The notes beneath the pieces are model-generated. The model ran no database searches. It was not told the origin of the DNA and saw only the letters and a list, made by a program, of their open reading frames with translations. 20,767 nucleotides of DNA. Source: a virus. Made by a program: the position numbers and the translations under genes. Below, piece after piece: positions 1-6,763 of this stretch (its first letter is position 1; every line of letters starts with the position of its first letter). The stretch lies in IMG/VR virus record IMGVR_UViG_3300025109_000084, positions 1 through 20,767 of that record; one strand, given 5' to 3'.

Positions 1-204
1 GAACTTGAAGCCGTTTTGGGAGAAGAGATGTCACCCGCAGAGCTTGAAGCCGCGAAGCATGAAGAGTGCAGAGGCGCGATAGACTATGAAAAATGCATGG
101 GCCATCCAGCCGGCCCCCCACGCTCCAGTCACAGAGGTGGCGCCCCACAAGGCGGCGACCACCCTTCCCGCAGCGACCCTCGCTTCGACTGGTACGAGGA
201 ATAA
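1..204 (+). CDS. Partial small protein with N-terminal helix module (3' end of gene)
   Basis: The reading frame is open from the first base, so the gene begins upstream of the window; the 67 visible residues end at TAA 202-204. The visible N-terminus, ELEAVLGEE, nearly copies residues 15-23 of the next gene (ELEAVLDEG), and the DNA matches almost base for base. The missing start is therefore probably the same lysine-rich helix. The L-G-E in this stretch fits the L-x-E site of T4-type prohead proteases. The remainder is Gly/Pro/His/Arg-rich and probably disordered, ending in an aromatic-acidic tail (FDWYEE). It lies in the same frame as the next gene, only three bases away, as expected for a tandem duplication. 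An internal TTG (16) or ATG (28) start is possible but would discard the shared module. Function unknown; an internal head protein is an inference. Confidence 0.55.
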   Translation, partial: ELEAVLGEEMSPAELEAAKHEECRGAIDYEKCMGHPAGPPRSSHRGGAPQGGDHPSRSDPRFDWYEE

Positions 205-207
205 ATA

Positions 208-564
208 ATGAAGATTACAAAATCCCAACTTAAAGAGATTATTAAGGAAGAGCTTGAAGCCGTTCTTGATGAAGGGCTTTGGTCCGATGTCAAAGCTGGT
301 CTGGGAATAGGCGATGAATTGGAAAAACGACTCGCAGCTAACCCGAACTATGGTAGTTCAAAGGCAGAGATAAGGCGTCAAAAGGAGCCGGCCCTGGTCC
401 GAAATCTCCATGCCCAGTGGAGTAACGCTAAGAACGTCGACGGCGAAAAGCGAGCAATTGAAGCACTCCAGGACTTAGAATTGACAAATCCTGACTCGAT
501 AGAGCGCCGCGACCAATTGGTGAGAGATCTGCCAACTCTAGGCAAGCAGCGACACGCGGAATGA
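208..564 (+). CDS. Small helix-module protein, possible prohead-targeted protein
   Basis: A 118-residue charged protein of unknown function. The ATG at 208 is preceded by GAGGA at 196-200 with 7-base spacing. It begins MKITKSQLKEIIKEELEAVL, a predicted amphipathic helix, directly followed by D-E-G-L-W. The L20-D21-E22 triplet matches the L/I-x-E specificity of T4 prohead proteases, and the protease gene starts 13 bases downstream. The same design recurs in the genes on either side (1-204 and 1176-1586). The remainder is Lys/Arg/Glu-rich and probably helical, without cysteines or membrane segments. By analogy with T4 internal proteins, whose short N-terminal capsid-targeting sequences are removed by gp21, I infer a protein packed into the prohead. 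No homology to a named family is recognised. Confidence 0.6.
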   Translation: MKITKSQLKEIIKEELEAVLDEGLWSDVKAGLGIGDELEKRLAANPNYGSSKAEIRRQKEPALVRNLHAQWSNAKNVDGEKRAIEALQDLELTNPDSIERRDQLVRDLPTLGKQRHAE

Positions 565-577
565 AGGGGAAATAGTA

Positions 578-1183
578 ATGCCTAAACAACTTTTACGAGA
601 ATATTATGCACTGTGCGAAGGCGGCGTCTGCCAGGATCTTCTCAACGAAGAAGAGAAAAGACAAGTCGCCGCGGGCGAATGCATGTACTTAACTGGAAAA
701 CTGCAGGAAGGCGGCGTTGTTAATGGAAATCAGCGGATGTATCCTCCTCAAGTTATCATGAGAGAAGTTAAAAACTATCAGAAGCTTGTTCAGGAAAATC
801 GCGCTTTAGGTGAATTAGATCATCCAGAAAATAATGTGATCTCGCTGGAGAAAGTTTCGCACCGCGTAACTGCCATCTGGATGGAAGGTAATGTTGCGAT
901 GGGGAAAGTCCAAGTTCTTAACACACCTGCCGGCAAAATTCTACAAGAATTGGTTAATGGCGGATGCAAGATGGGAATTTCTTCTCGCGGGATGGGTTCT
1001 GTTCGCGAAGACAAAGGCACTACAATCGTGGAAGATGACTTTCAGTTAATTTGTTTTGACTTTGTTTCTGAGCCATCAACTCCTGGTGCATTTATGATGC
1101 AAGAATCAAAAGACTTTAAGAACAAAGTATTTACCAAGGCAGATCGTATCAATAGATTAATTAATGAGGTTATAGATGAATAA
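578..1183 (+). CDS. 21: Prohead maturation protease, T4 gp21-like
   Basis: A 201-residue serine protease of the T4 prohead type, whose fold is shared with herpesvirus assemblins. In such phages it sits inside the prohead and cleaves scaffold, capsid and internal proteins after L/I-x-E, allowing expansion and DNA packaging. Family landmarks appear in order: GELDHP with His82, GISSRGMGSV with the candidate nucleophile Ser135 or Ser136, and FDFVSEPSTPGAFM with Asp161. Assigning the triad to these residues is inference from the family pattern. The length is close to T4 gp21 (about 210 residues). The ATG at 578 follows AAGGGGA with 7-base spacing. Early L-R-E (6-8) and L-N-E (22-24) triplets could be self-cleavage sites. 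The stop overlaps the next start by 8 bases, suggesting coupled translation. In T4 the scaffold gene follows directly; here about 7 kb intervenes. Confidence 0.9.
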   Translation: MPKQLLREYYALCEGGVCQDLLNEEEKRQVAAGECMYLTGKLQEGGVVNGNQRMYPPQVIMREVKNYQKLVQENRALGELDHPENNVISLEKVSHRVTAIWMEGNVAMGKVQVLNTPAGKILQELVNGGCKMGISSRGMGSVREDKGTTIVEDDFQLICFDFVSEPSTPGAFMMQESKDFKNKVFTKADRINRLINEVIDE

Positions 1184-1586
1184 GGCAGATTTAAAAAAGA
1201 TTATTAAGCCAGTTGTGAAAGAGTGCATTCATGAGGTTCTCTTGGAAGAGGGCCTTTTGTCTAATGTAGTAGCCGAAGTTGCAAAAGGCATGCAAGGAAA
1301 TCTTATGGTTGAGGCCCCACGCCCGGCGCCAGTAGAGCGAACACACCGCGATACTTCTAACAACACAAGAAAGAAGATCAACGAGCATCGCGCAAAGTTG
1401 ATGAGTTCAATTGACAAAGATGCTTATAATGGGGTTAATTTGTTTGAGGGCACAGAGCCGCTGACAAGCCGCGAGGCCTCGACACCTAAAGCCGGAACTA
1501 TCGATTTAGGAAACCCAGAGGACTCGGGCGTCGATATTTCGTCTTTAATGGGCCCATCAACCCAAATTTGGAAGGCGATGAAGTAG
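1176..1586 (+). CDS. Helix-module protein overlapping the protease gene, possible internal head protein
   Basis: A 136-residue protein of unknown function. Its ATG at 1176 lies inside the last codons of the protease gene (8-base overlap), so translation is probably coupled; no separate strong ribosome site is evident. The N-terminus MNKADLKKIIKPVVKECIHE continues VLLEEGLLSNV, the same pattern as the gene at 208: a short Lys-rich amphipathic helix, then L-x-E (L23-E24-E25) followed by Gly-Leu. The middle is polar and rich in Pro/Arg/Thr, probably disordered. The C-terminus contains a GVDISSLMGPSTQIWKAMK-type tail that might be a binding peptide. No enzyme motif or membrane segment is visible. 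Overlap with the protease plus the shared module suggests co-assembly in the prohead; this is inferred, not shown. Confidence 0.65.
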   Translation: MNKADLKKIIKPVVKECIHEVLLEEGLLSNVVAEVAKGMQGNLMVEAPRPAPVERTHRDTSNNTRKKINEHRAKLMSSIDKDAYNGVNLFEGTEPLTSREASTPKAGTIDLGNPEDSGVDISSLMGPSTQIWKAMK

Positions 1587-1592
1587 GAAAAG

Positions 1593-1838
1593 ATGGCCAA
1601 TAAAATAAATGTAATTGTTAGAGCAAGAGAATGTAAAAATAATAATGAACGCTTGATACGTAAATTTTGCAAGAAAGTTAAAAAAGAACGCATCATTGAA
1701 CAAGTTAGAGATCGAAAAAGATACAAAAAACCTTCTGTTGTAAAAAAGGAAAAGCGTATACGGGCTCAACGGACGCGTCAACGAGAAGCGTTAAAAAAAC
1801 AAAGAGCAATAGAAAGGCGCAATAGAAACAGAAAGTGA
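1593..1838 (+). CDS. rpsU-like: Ribosomal protein bS21-like protein, phage-encoded
   Basis: An 81-residue, very basic protein. From memory it lines up with bacterial bS21 along most of its length: the beta-strand start INVIVRARE, then KFCKKVKKERIIEQVRDRKR resembling [20 protein letters not shown], then YKKP matching the family YEKPT element, then a long Lys/Arg helix. bS21 is a small-subunit protein near the 16S 3' end that promotes initiation at SD sites, and it is among the ribosomal proteins most often carried by phages. The phage copy may enter host ribosomes and bias initiation to phage mRNAs; that role is inference. The ATG at 1593 is 6 bases after the previous stop, with only a weak upstream AGGAAA. 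Its location in a late structural operon is unusual. The alternative is a generic basic nucleic-acid-binding or packaged protein. Confidence 0.72.
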   Translation: MANKINVIVRARECKNNNERLIRKFCKKVKKERIIEQVRDRKRYKKPSVVKKEKRIRAQRTRQREALKKQRAIERRNRNRK

Positions 1839-1846
1839 CTATTTAT
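1838..1846 (+). promoter_or_regulatory. Intergenic box ACTATTTAT, candidate late promoter
   Basis: ACTATTTAT overlaps the stop codon of the bS21-like gene and lies 33 bases before the ATG at 1880. The same 8-mer ACTATTTA recurs before five other genes or gene groups in this window. Spacing and surrounding bases (ACTATTTAT-x-TTGAAT) resemble the copy at 8186. Promoter function is inferred from recurrence and position only. Confidence 0.5.
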
Positions 1847-1879
1847 ATTGAATGTACACTTTAAATAGGAGATTTGAAC

Positions 1880-2305
1880 ATGGGTGAGTACAGTTGGAGA
1901 ATAGAGCCAGGACTAAATAACGTTGGCTCCTATCAAGTAAGTGGTAAACCATATGCGACAGGAAGCATCGATGCCAAGCATGGCCTTCGTCCAGGCGGTT
2001 TTGAAATTGTATTTCCCTATGTGGCCAGATGGTTTAAGGTTATGAATTACGATACCTCAAATTCTTGCAAAGTTGCTTTTTCTGTAAGCGGAATGACTGG
2101 TTCTAGTAATTATTTTACCGTTCCAATAGCAGATGCTGACGCGAACGGCGCCGGCGACAGTGGTGTGTTAGAACTAAAAGTATCTTCTATTTGGGTGTCG
2201 GGATCAACAAACGTTGATGTTGTTGCGGGTCTAACATGGATTCCGGCCGTGCGCACAGCCACTGCAGATGGTACTAATTGGTCAGGCTCTAGCGGGGTCG
2301 GTTAA
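1880..2305 (+). CDS. Putative virion structural protein, beta-rich
   Basis: A 141-residue protein. I choose the ATG at 1880 because AGGAG (1867-1871) sits 8 bases upstream; an in-frame TTG two codons earlier would bring the start too close to that site. It begins MGEYSWRIEPG and contains YATGSIDA, FEIVFPYVARWFKVMNYDT and SGSTNVDVVAGLTWIP. Alternating hydrophobic strands and Gly/Ser turns suggest a beta-sandwich. I have a general recollection of similar short proteins next to fibre genes in marine phages but cannot name a family. Position at the head of the appendage cassette, behind a candidate late promoter, supports a virion role such as decoration or fibre attachment. It has one cysteine and no signal peptide. 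Gene identity is solid; function is uncertain. Confidence 0.75.
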   Translation: MGEYSWRIEPGLNNVGSYQVSGKPYATGSIDAKHGLRPGGFEIVFPYVARWFKVMNYDTSNSCKVAFSVSGMTGSSNYFTVPIADADANGAGDSGVLELKVSSIWVSGSTNVDVVAGLTWIPAVRTATADGTNWSGSSGVG

Positions 2306-2306
2306 C

Positions 2307-4118
2307 ATGGCGCAGTTTGCCTGGGCATATATTGATTGCGAGTCCGCGAAGGGATCTGGTTCGTTTGGGCCCCCCAATTCGCTGCAGTTTGTAACAGAAT
2401 CCAGTAACGGGGCTACAACTGGTTCCGCTTATTTGACTTATCACACAGCATCGATGTATGGTCATCCACCGTCAACTTTGTTCTTGTCAGGCAATCTTAT
2501 TGTCACTGGAGCAATTAGTGCTAGCACTTTCCATTGGCAGGATATTACGCATATAGATGCCACTGGTTCGACCTTTTTTGGTGATGATCAAACAGATTCA
2601 CACGTCCGCAGTGGAAGTATGTATCTGCATAAAAATAGCAATTGGCCACCAGTATACAGATTTGATGTTGTTAATGCTAGGGCGACTATGTTGTCTGATA
2701 TTTCTTCCTCACTAAAAGGAATGTTTAAGGGCGCCGTCATCACAGAGGGATATCTTCATGTGTCCGGAACTTCTATTTTAGGAAATGAATCCGCTGACAA
2801 TATTGTAGCGAACGCTAAACTAACTGCTTCGCAGGGCGGCTATTTCGCCGATAGAGTCGGCATCGGAACAAATTCCCCCGGCAATCCTTTAGATGTGCAG
2901 ATGAACGAGTCTGGTTATCTAGCACGCTTCTACGCGCTAGCCGGTAACCAAAACGCTGGAATATTAATTCGCAACGGCGACCGAGGATACGGGTTTAATG
3001 TTCGCCACGATCTATCTGAAACATTCGTTATTAATGAAGTTATAGGCGAAACAGATATCATGGCATTTGACGTGAATGGCAAAGTCGGCATTGGAACGAA
3101 TAGCCCAACACACAAACTCACGGTCGTTGGTGGCGTTTCTGGCTCCGGCGTACTACAAGCAGTTGGAAATGCAACTGTTGTCGGTACTTTAAATGTTTCT
3201 GGTGCGGCAACAATGGCTCACCATGTTGTACCCAAAGTTAATGATTCAAAAAATCTAGGCTCTAGCGATAAGAAGTGGTCAAACATTTATTGTACGACTC
3301 TATATGCCACCACTATTGCTGGTGGCTCACCGCTGCATCTATCCGCTTCTAGCATTACTTTAACAGGGAGTGTCACATTTTCGGGCAGCGGTACCGTGCT
3401 TTCTTCTACAGGTTCTTATTATTCTGGCTCCGGAGGTTCAACAGAGATTTCTGGTGGCCATATCATTATTACCGGCTCAAGCCCTGCCATAACCATTGCG
3501 GCTGGTGATCTTATCGTATCAGGAAGTTCTTATTTAGGAGATGCCGCGGCAGATGATACAGTGATAACTAGTCGATTAACAGCTTCTCAAGGTATGTTTG
3601 TAAATGCAGACAGTCTTCCGATTCAAATAGGCGCTAGCGCTGATTTACAATTCGTTCATAATGGCACAAATAGTATAATTGCTAACAAAACCGGCCATCT
3701 TCTTATTGACAGTCAAGCAATCGGAAAGCATATTCGACTTGATCTGGGAGCTGACGATGCCACCACCGCTATTCATGTGAGAAATAACAGTGGTGCGACC
3801 AAGCTTTCAATTAATGCGGCTGGCGCCGTATCTGGATCGAGCACCCTTCATGCGGTGGGGGCAACCACGTTCGGAAGTACGCTATCTACAACTGGCTCAA
3901 TTACTGCCGGTAGCCATATTTTGCCATTCGCCGATAATTCTTATAATCTAGGTTCGGGCGCCCGGCGCTGGGCTAACTTGTATACCGGCGACTTGCATCT
4001 CAAAAATGATCGCGGAGATTGGACAATTGTTGAGGAAGAAGATTTTTTGTGTGTAATTAATAATAAGACAGGTAAGAAATTTAAAATGAACCTGATCCCC
4101 TTGGAGGATGATGAATAA
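2307..4118 (+). CDS. Tail-fibre-like repetitive protein
   Basis: A 603-residue fibre-type protein. The ATG at 2307 lies one base after the previous stop and the upstream GGGG is a modest ribosome site; the frame is open 13 codons further, but those overlap the previous gene. Gly/Ser/Thr/Ala-rich repeats fill it. Two VGIGTNSP elements (about residues 184 and 260), typical of trimeric phage fibres, are present. Two NLG-(S)-x-x-(K/R)(K/R)W-(S/A)N-(I/L)Y elements follow, from about 308 and 539. Residues about 539-603 form a distinct C-terminal module with NDRGDWTIVEEEDF and NNKTGKKFK that reappears in the 96-residue protein at 11405. A repeat VSGSS-x-L-x-x-VGA-x-TFGSTL is shared with the next gene. 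No S74 chaperone or enzyme domain is seen. Likely a long fibre or fibre-base protein; receptor binding is inferred. Confidence 0.75.
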   Translation: MAQFAWAYIDCESAKGSGSFGPPNSLQFVTESSNGATTGSAYLTYHTASMYGHPPSTLFLSGNLIVTGAISASTFHWQDITHIDATGSTFFGDDQTDSHVRSGSMYLHKNSNWPPVYRFDVVNARATMLSDISSSLKGMFKGAVITEGYLHVSGTSILGNESADNIVANAKLTASQGGYFADRVGIGTNSPGNPLDVQMNESGYLARFYALAGNQNAGILIRNGDRGYGFNVRHDLSETFVINEVIGETDIMAFDVNGKVGIGTNSPTHKLTVVGGVSGSGVLQAVGNATVVGTLNVSGAATMAHHVVPKVNDSKNLGSSDKKWSNIYCTTLYATTIAGGSPLHLSASSITLTGSVTFSGSGTVLSSTGSYYSGSGGSTEISGGHIIITGSSPAITIAAGDLIVSGSSYLGDAAADDTVITSRLTASQGMFVNADSLPIQIGASADLQFVHNGTNSIIANKTGHLLIDSQAIGKHIRLDLGADDATTAIHVRNNSGATKLSINAAGAVSGSSTLHAVGATTFGSTLSTTGSITAGSHILPFADNSYNLGSGARRWANLYTGDLHLKNDRGDWTIVEEEDFLCVINNKTGKKFKMNLIPLEDDE

Positions 4119-5412
4119 TGCCAATTTATACTAGTACTCTTTCTGGTTCTGGAACCGTACACACGGTGGGAGCAACCACTTTCGGCTCTACGTTAAACGT
4201 CACAGGTGCGATTAGCGGATCGTCTACAATTTCCGGCCTTGCAGTAACCGCCACATCCCTTAATTTACAGAATGGGGGCATTACGAACGCCGGCGCCATT
4301 ACCGGTATTACAAATTTCTCTAGTTCCGGCGGTTTAACAGTCACAAATCCTGCCGATTTTGGTTCTACAGTTTCTACTACTGGTTCGATTTCCGGCTCAA
4401 GTACGCTACAGATTGTTGGCGCCGCAACTTTTGGAACTACTATTGCCACTACAGGTTCTATTTCTGGCTCAAGCACCCTTTCGTGTGTTGGGGCGATCAC
4501 GACCGCTGGTGGTCTTAACCTACAAACTTCCGGTATAACAAATGCTGGCGCAATTGCTGGCGCAACAACTGTTGCGGCATCAACGAGCGTAAAGACCCCT
4601 CTCATTGAATATACTGACGGTGATGATGCAATAACCATTGCTGATGGCGGTGGCGTTACGTTCTCAAGTACAGTTAAACTTGTTGACGACAAAACTCTCA
4701 CCTTTGGATCTAATGATGATTGGACCATTGAATATGATGAAGATGGTGACAATGACCTTGTAATGACCGGCACTACATTTGAAATGGCAACTGATACTGC
4801 GACATTTACATCGGCAAACGCAACAGATCCGCTGGTTATTATCAAGAATACAACTAACGATACTGGTTGCGCTCGTTTAAGATTTGTTAAAGATAAGGGC
4901 GCCGCCGGTGACGCTAACGATGATGTAGGAATAATTCAGTTCTATGGCGATGACGCAAACCAAGATCAAGTTTTGTTTGGACGGATTAGAACTCGTGTTG
5001 CCGTACACACCGATGGCCAAGAAGGCGGTAAGATGCAATTCGCAGTCGCCTCACATGACGGAGAATTGGTTGCCGGCTTAACCATCGGCGATGGAGACGC
5101 CGAGGATGAAGTCGATGTCATAATCGGCTCCGGAGCAGATTCCCTCACCACAATCGCCGGCGACTTAGGCATACCAAATGGTGGATTTGCTTTAGGATCA
5201 GATGCAGATGGAGATGTATATTATCGCAATTCCGGCAATTTACAGAGGCTGGCAAAAGGCGACGATGATCAAGTACTGACGCTAGCTAGTGGTATTCCAT
5301 CCTGGGCTGCCGCCTCCGCGGGAAGTACTTTTACGAACCTATCTGGCTCCGGTATTTTACAGACAGTTGGCGCCACCATTCTTGGGAGTACGCTAAACGT
5401 CTCTGGCAATGT
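3134..5412 (+). repeat. Dispersed fibre repeat shared by two adjacent genes
   Basis: A unit of about 23-25 codons reading roughly SGS-(S/G)-x-L-x-x-VGA-(T/A)-TFG-(S/T)-T-(L/I)-x-x-(T/S)G recurs near 3134, 3829, 4139, 4389 and 5340, with a shortened relative near 4458. Copies occur in both the 603- and 881-residue proteins, and DNA similarity is visible (for example the core GTTGGCGC(C)(A/G)C). They probably encode strands of a trimeric shaft. Because copies flank the boundary of the two genes, homologous recombination could fuse or swap fibre segments. Confidence 0.6.
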
Positions 5413-6763
5413 TCTGGTGGCAGGAGAAACACATTTATCAAATTCAGCCGGAACCGAGGTTTTAAGAATTGCGAAGGCAGATGGTGATACTAGAGAAATC
5501 GTTTTTGAGAACGAGGGCACAGATAAAGTTAGTATGTATATGAACTCGGCAGAACATTTCTTCCTTAGACAACACGACGCAGCCAAAGATATAATGTTGC
5601 GTATGGATACCACGAATGTTTTACAGCTTGATGGTGATGCGTCTACGGCTAAGCTTGCGTGGCCCCTTGAGCTTGGTGTTGATGACACCGGCGTTGATTT
5701 TCGAATTTATAGTGCCACCACTAACGAGGGCGTTCTATACGATGCGTCAGAAGATGAGCTAGCACTTTTGCTTACAACAAAACTTAAGTTTCACGATGTT
5801 GGTGGCGGTGAAGAAATCTTTGCCTCTGCAGATGGGTACCTTGAGGTTAATGCCGGCACAACTTTAGATATAACGGCTCCAACGGTTGATATTAATGCGT
5901 CAACAGCTGTTACAATTGATGGTCCAGCAGTAACGATTGCCGATAGTGCTGATGGCAAACCAGTGTTGACCGTAAAGACAACTCATACGACAAAAACATC
6001 TTCAGGTGAACTGCAATTTCTTAAAGATGCTGCCGATACAGAAGATGGCGAGGTGCTGGGTCAAATTACTTTCTATGGTGAAGACGAAGGCGACAATAAT
6101 ACGATGTTCGCCAAGATTGTGGCTGAGATATCTGAATCTGATGAGACCGATGAAGCCGGCAAATTGTCGTTCTATGTTGCTGAAAGCGATGGCACCGACA
6201 CAGCCATGACTGCCGGCTTGGTGCTCGAAGGAGAGCACGCAACAGATGGTGAAGTCGATGCCACAATCGGCGCCGGCGCCACCTCTGTAACTACTGTTGC
6301 TGGTAGTCTATCTGTTACTACTAACTCTTTTTTCGCTGGATATACCCACTATGATTCTACACCCGCTGACGCTATTACTTCCGGAGTTACAGCCACATTC
6401 ACAGCAGGAGAAGATTTAGAAATTGGCGAATGCGCCTACTTTAAGTCCGATGGTAAGATGTGGAAAGCTAGCGCATCCGGCGCCGCGCCCCTGGCAAATT
6501 GTGTTGCCATGGCCGCGGCAGATATTTCTGCTGATGCCACCGGAGTGTTCTTATTGAAAGGATTTTTGCGTGAGGACACTAATTTTCCAACTTGGACCGT
6601 TGGAGGCAGACTTTTCACTCCCGAAGCCGAAACGTCTGGAAAAAACGTTCCCGAACAGACTGCCCCCGATACAGATGGAGACTTTGTTCAAGTTATTGGA
6701 TGGGCAGTCGACGGAAACACTGTTTATTTCGATCCCGATAGTACGATAATTGAGGTTGCGTAA
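4118..6763 (+). CDS. Large fibre or appendage protein with duplicated domain
   Basis: An 881-residue virion-type protein. Its ATG overlaps the previous stop by one base (TAATG), with GGAGG 10 bases upstream, indicating translational coupling. The first 160 residues are shaft repeats (SISGSSTL, TTGSISG, GITNAGAI). A segment of about 115 residues (237-351: DPLVIIKN ... LRFVKDKGAA ... IIQFYGDD ... LTTIAGDL) is repeated at about 614-733 (KPVLTVKT ... LQFLKDAAD ... QITFYGED ... VTTVAGSL), an internal duplication. The middle and the duplicates are rich in Asp/Glu, suggesting metal-binding or solvent-exposed surfaces. The C-terminal 120 residues form a separate domain with FLLKGFLREDTNFPTWTVGG and FVQVIGWAVDGNTVYFDPD, a tip-like module I recall from other phage structural proteins. 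Probably a fibre or large decoration protein; no enzymatic motif is seen. Confidence 0.72.
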   Translation: MPIYTSTLSGSGTVHTVGATTFGSTLNVTGAISGSSTISGLAVTATSLNLQNGGITNAGAITGITNFSSSGGLTVTNPADFGSTVSTTGSISGSSTLQIVGAATFGTTIATTGSISGSSTLSCVGAITTAGGLNLQTSGITNAGAIAGATTVAASTSVKTPLIEYTDGDDAITIADGGGVTFSSTVKLVDDKTLTFGSNDDWTIEYDEDGDNDLVMTGTTFEMATDTATFTSANATDPLVIIKNTTNDTGCARLRFVKDKGAAGDANDDVGIIQFYGDDANQDQVLFGRIRTRVAVHTDGQEGGKMQFAVASHDGELVAGLTIGDGDAEDEVDVIIGSGADSLTTIAGDLGIPNGGFALGSDADGDVYYRNSGNLQRLAKGDDDQVLTLASGIPSWAAASAGSTFTNLSGSGILQTVGATILGSTLNVSGNVLVAGETHLSNSAGTEVLRIAKADGDTREIVFENEGTDKVSMYMNSAEHFFLRQHDAAKDIMLRMDTTNVLQLDGDASTAKLAWPLELGVDDTGVDFRIYSATTNEGVLYDASEDELALLLTTKLKFHDVGGGEEIFASADGYLEVNAGTTLDITAPTVDINASTAVTIDGPAVTIADSADGKPVLTVKTTHTTKTSSGELQFLKDAADTEDGEVLGQITFYGEDEGDNNTMFAKIVAEISESDETDEAGKLSFYVAESDGTDTAMTAGLVLEGEHATDGEVDATIGAGATSVTTVAGSLSVTTNSFFAGYTHYDSTPADAITSGVTATFTAGEDLEIGECAYFKSDGKMWKASASGAAPLANCVAMAAADISADATGVFLLKGFLREDTNFPTWTVGGRLFTPEAETSGKNVPEQTAPDTDGDFVQVIGWAVDGNTVYFDPDSTIIEVA

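Noticed and set aside
1838-1846. Box as a T4-type late promoter read on the minus strand (ATAAATAGT)
   Set aside because: All genes run rightward and the box sits consistently just upstream of plus-strand starts; kept as a caveat, not as the preferred reading.
3921-4118. Intramolecular chaperone (peptidase S74) at the end of the first fibre
   Set aside because: The C-terminal module is only about 65 residues and I see no S74 catalytic Ser/Lys pattern; it is a different module.
4126-4845. Long minus-strand open frame (239 codons) opposite the large fibre gene
   Set aside because: It is rich in Val/Pro/Glu as expected from the complement of a Ser/Thr/Gly-repeat gene, has no ribosome site, and the + strand frame is clearly real.
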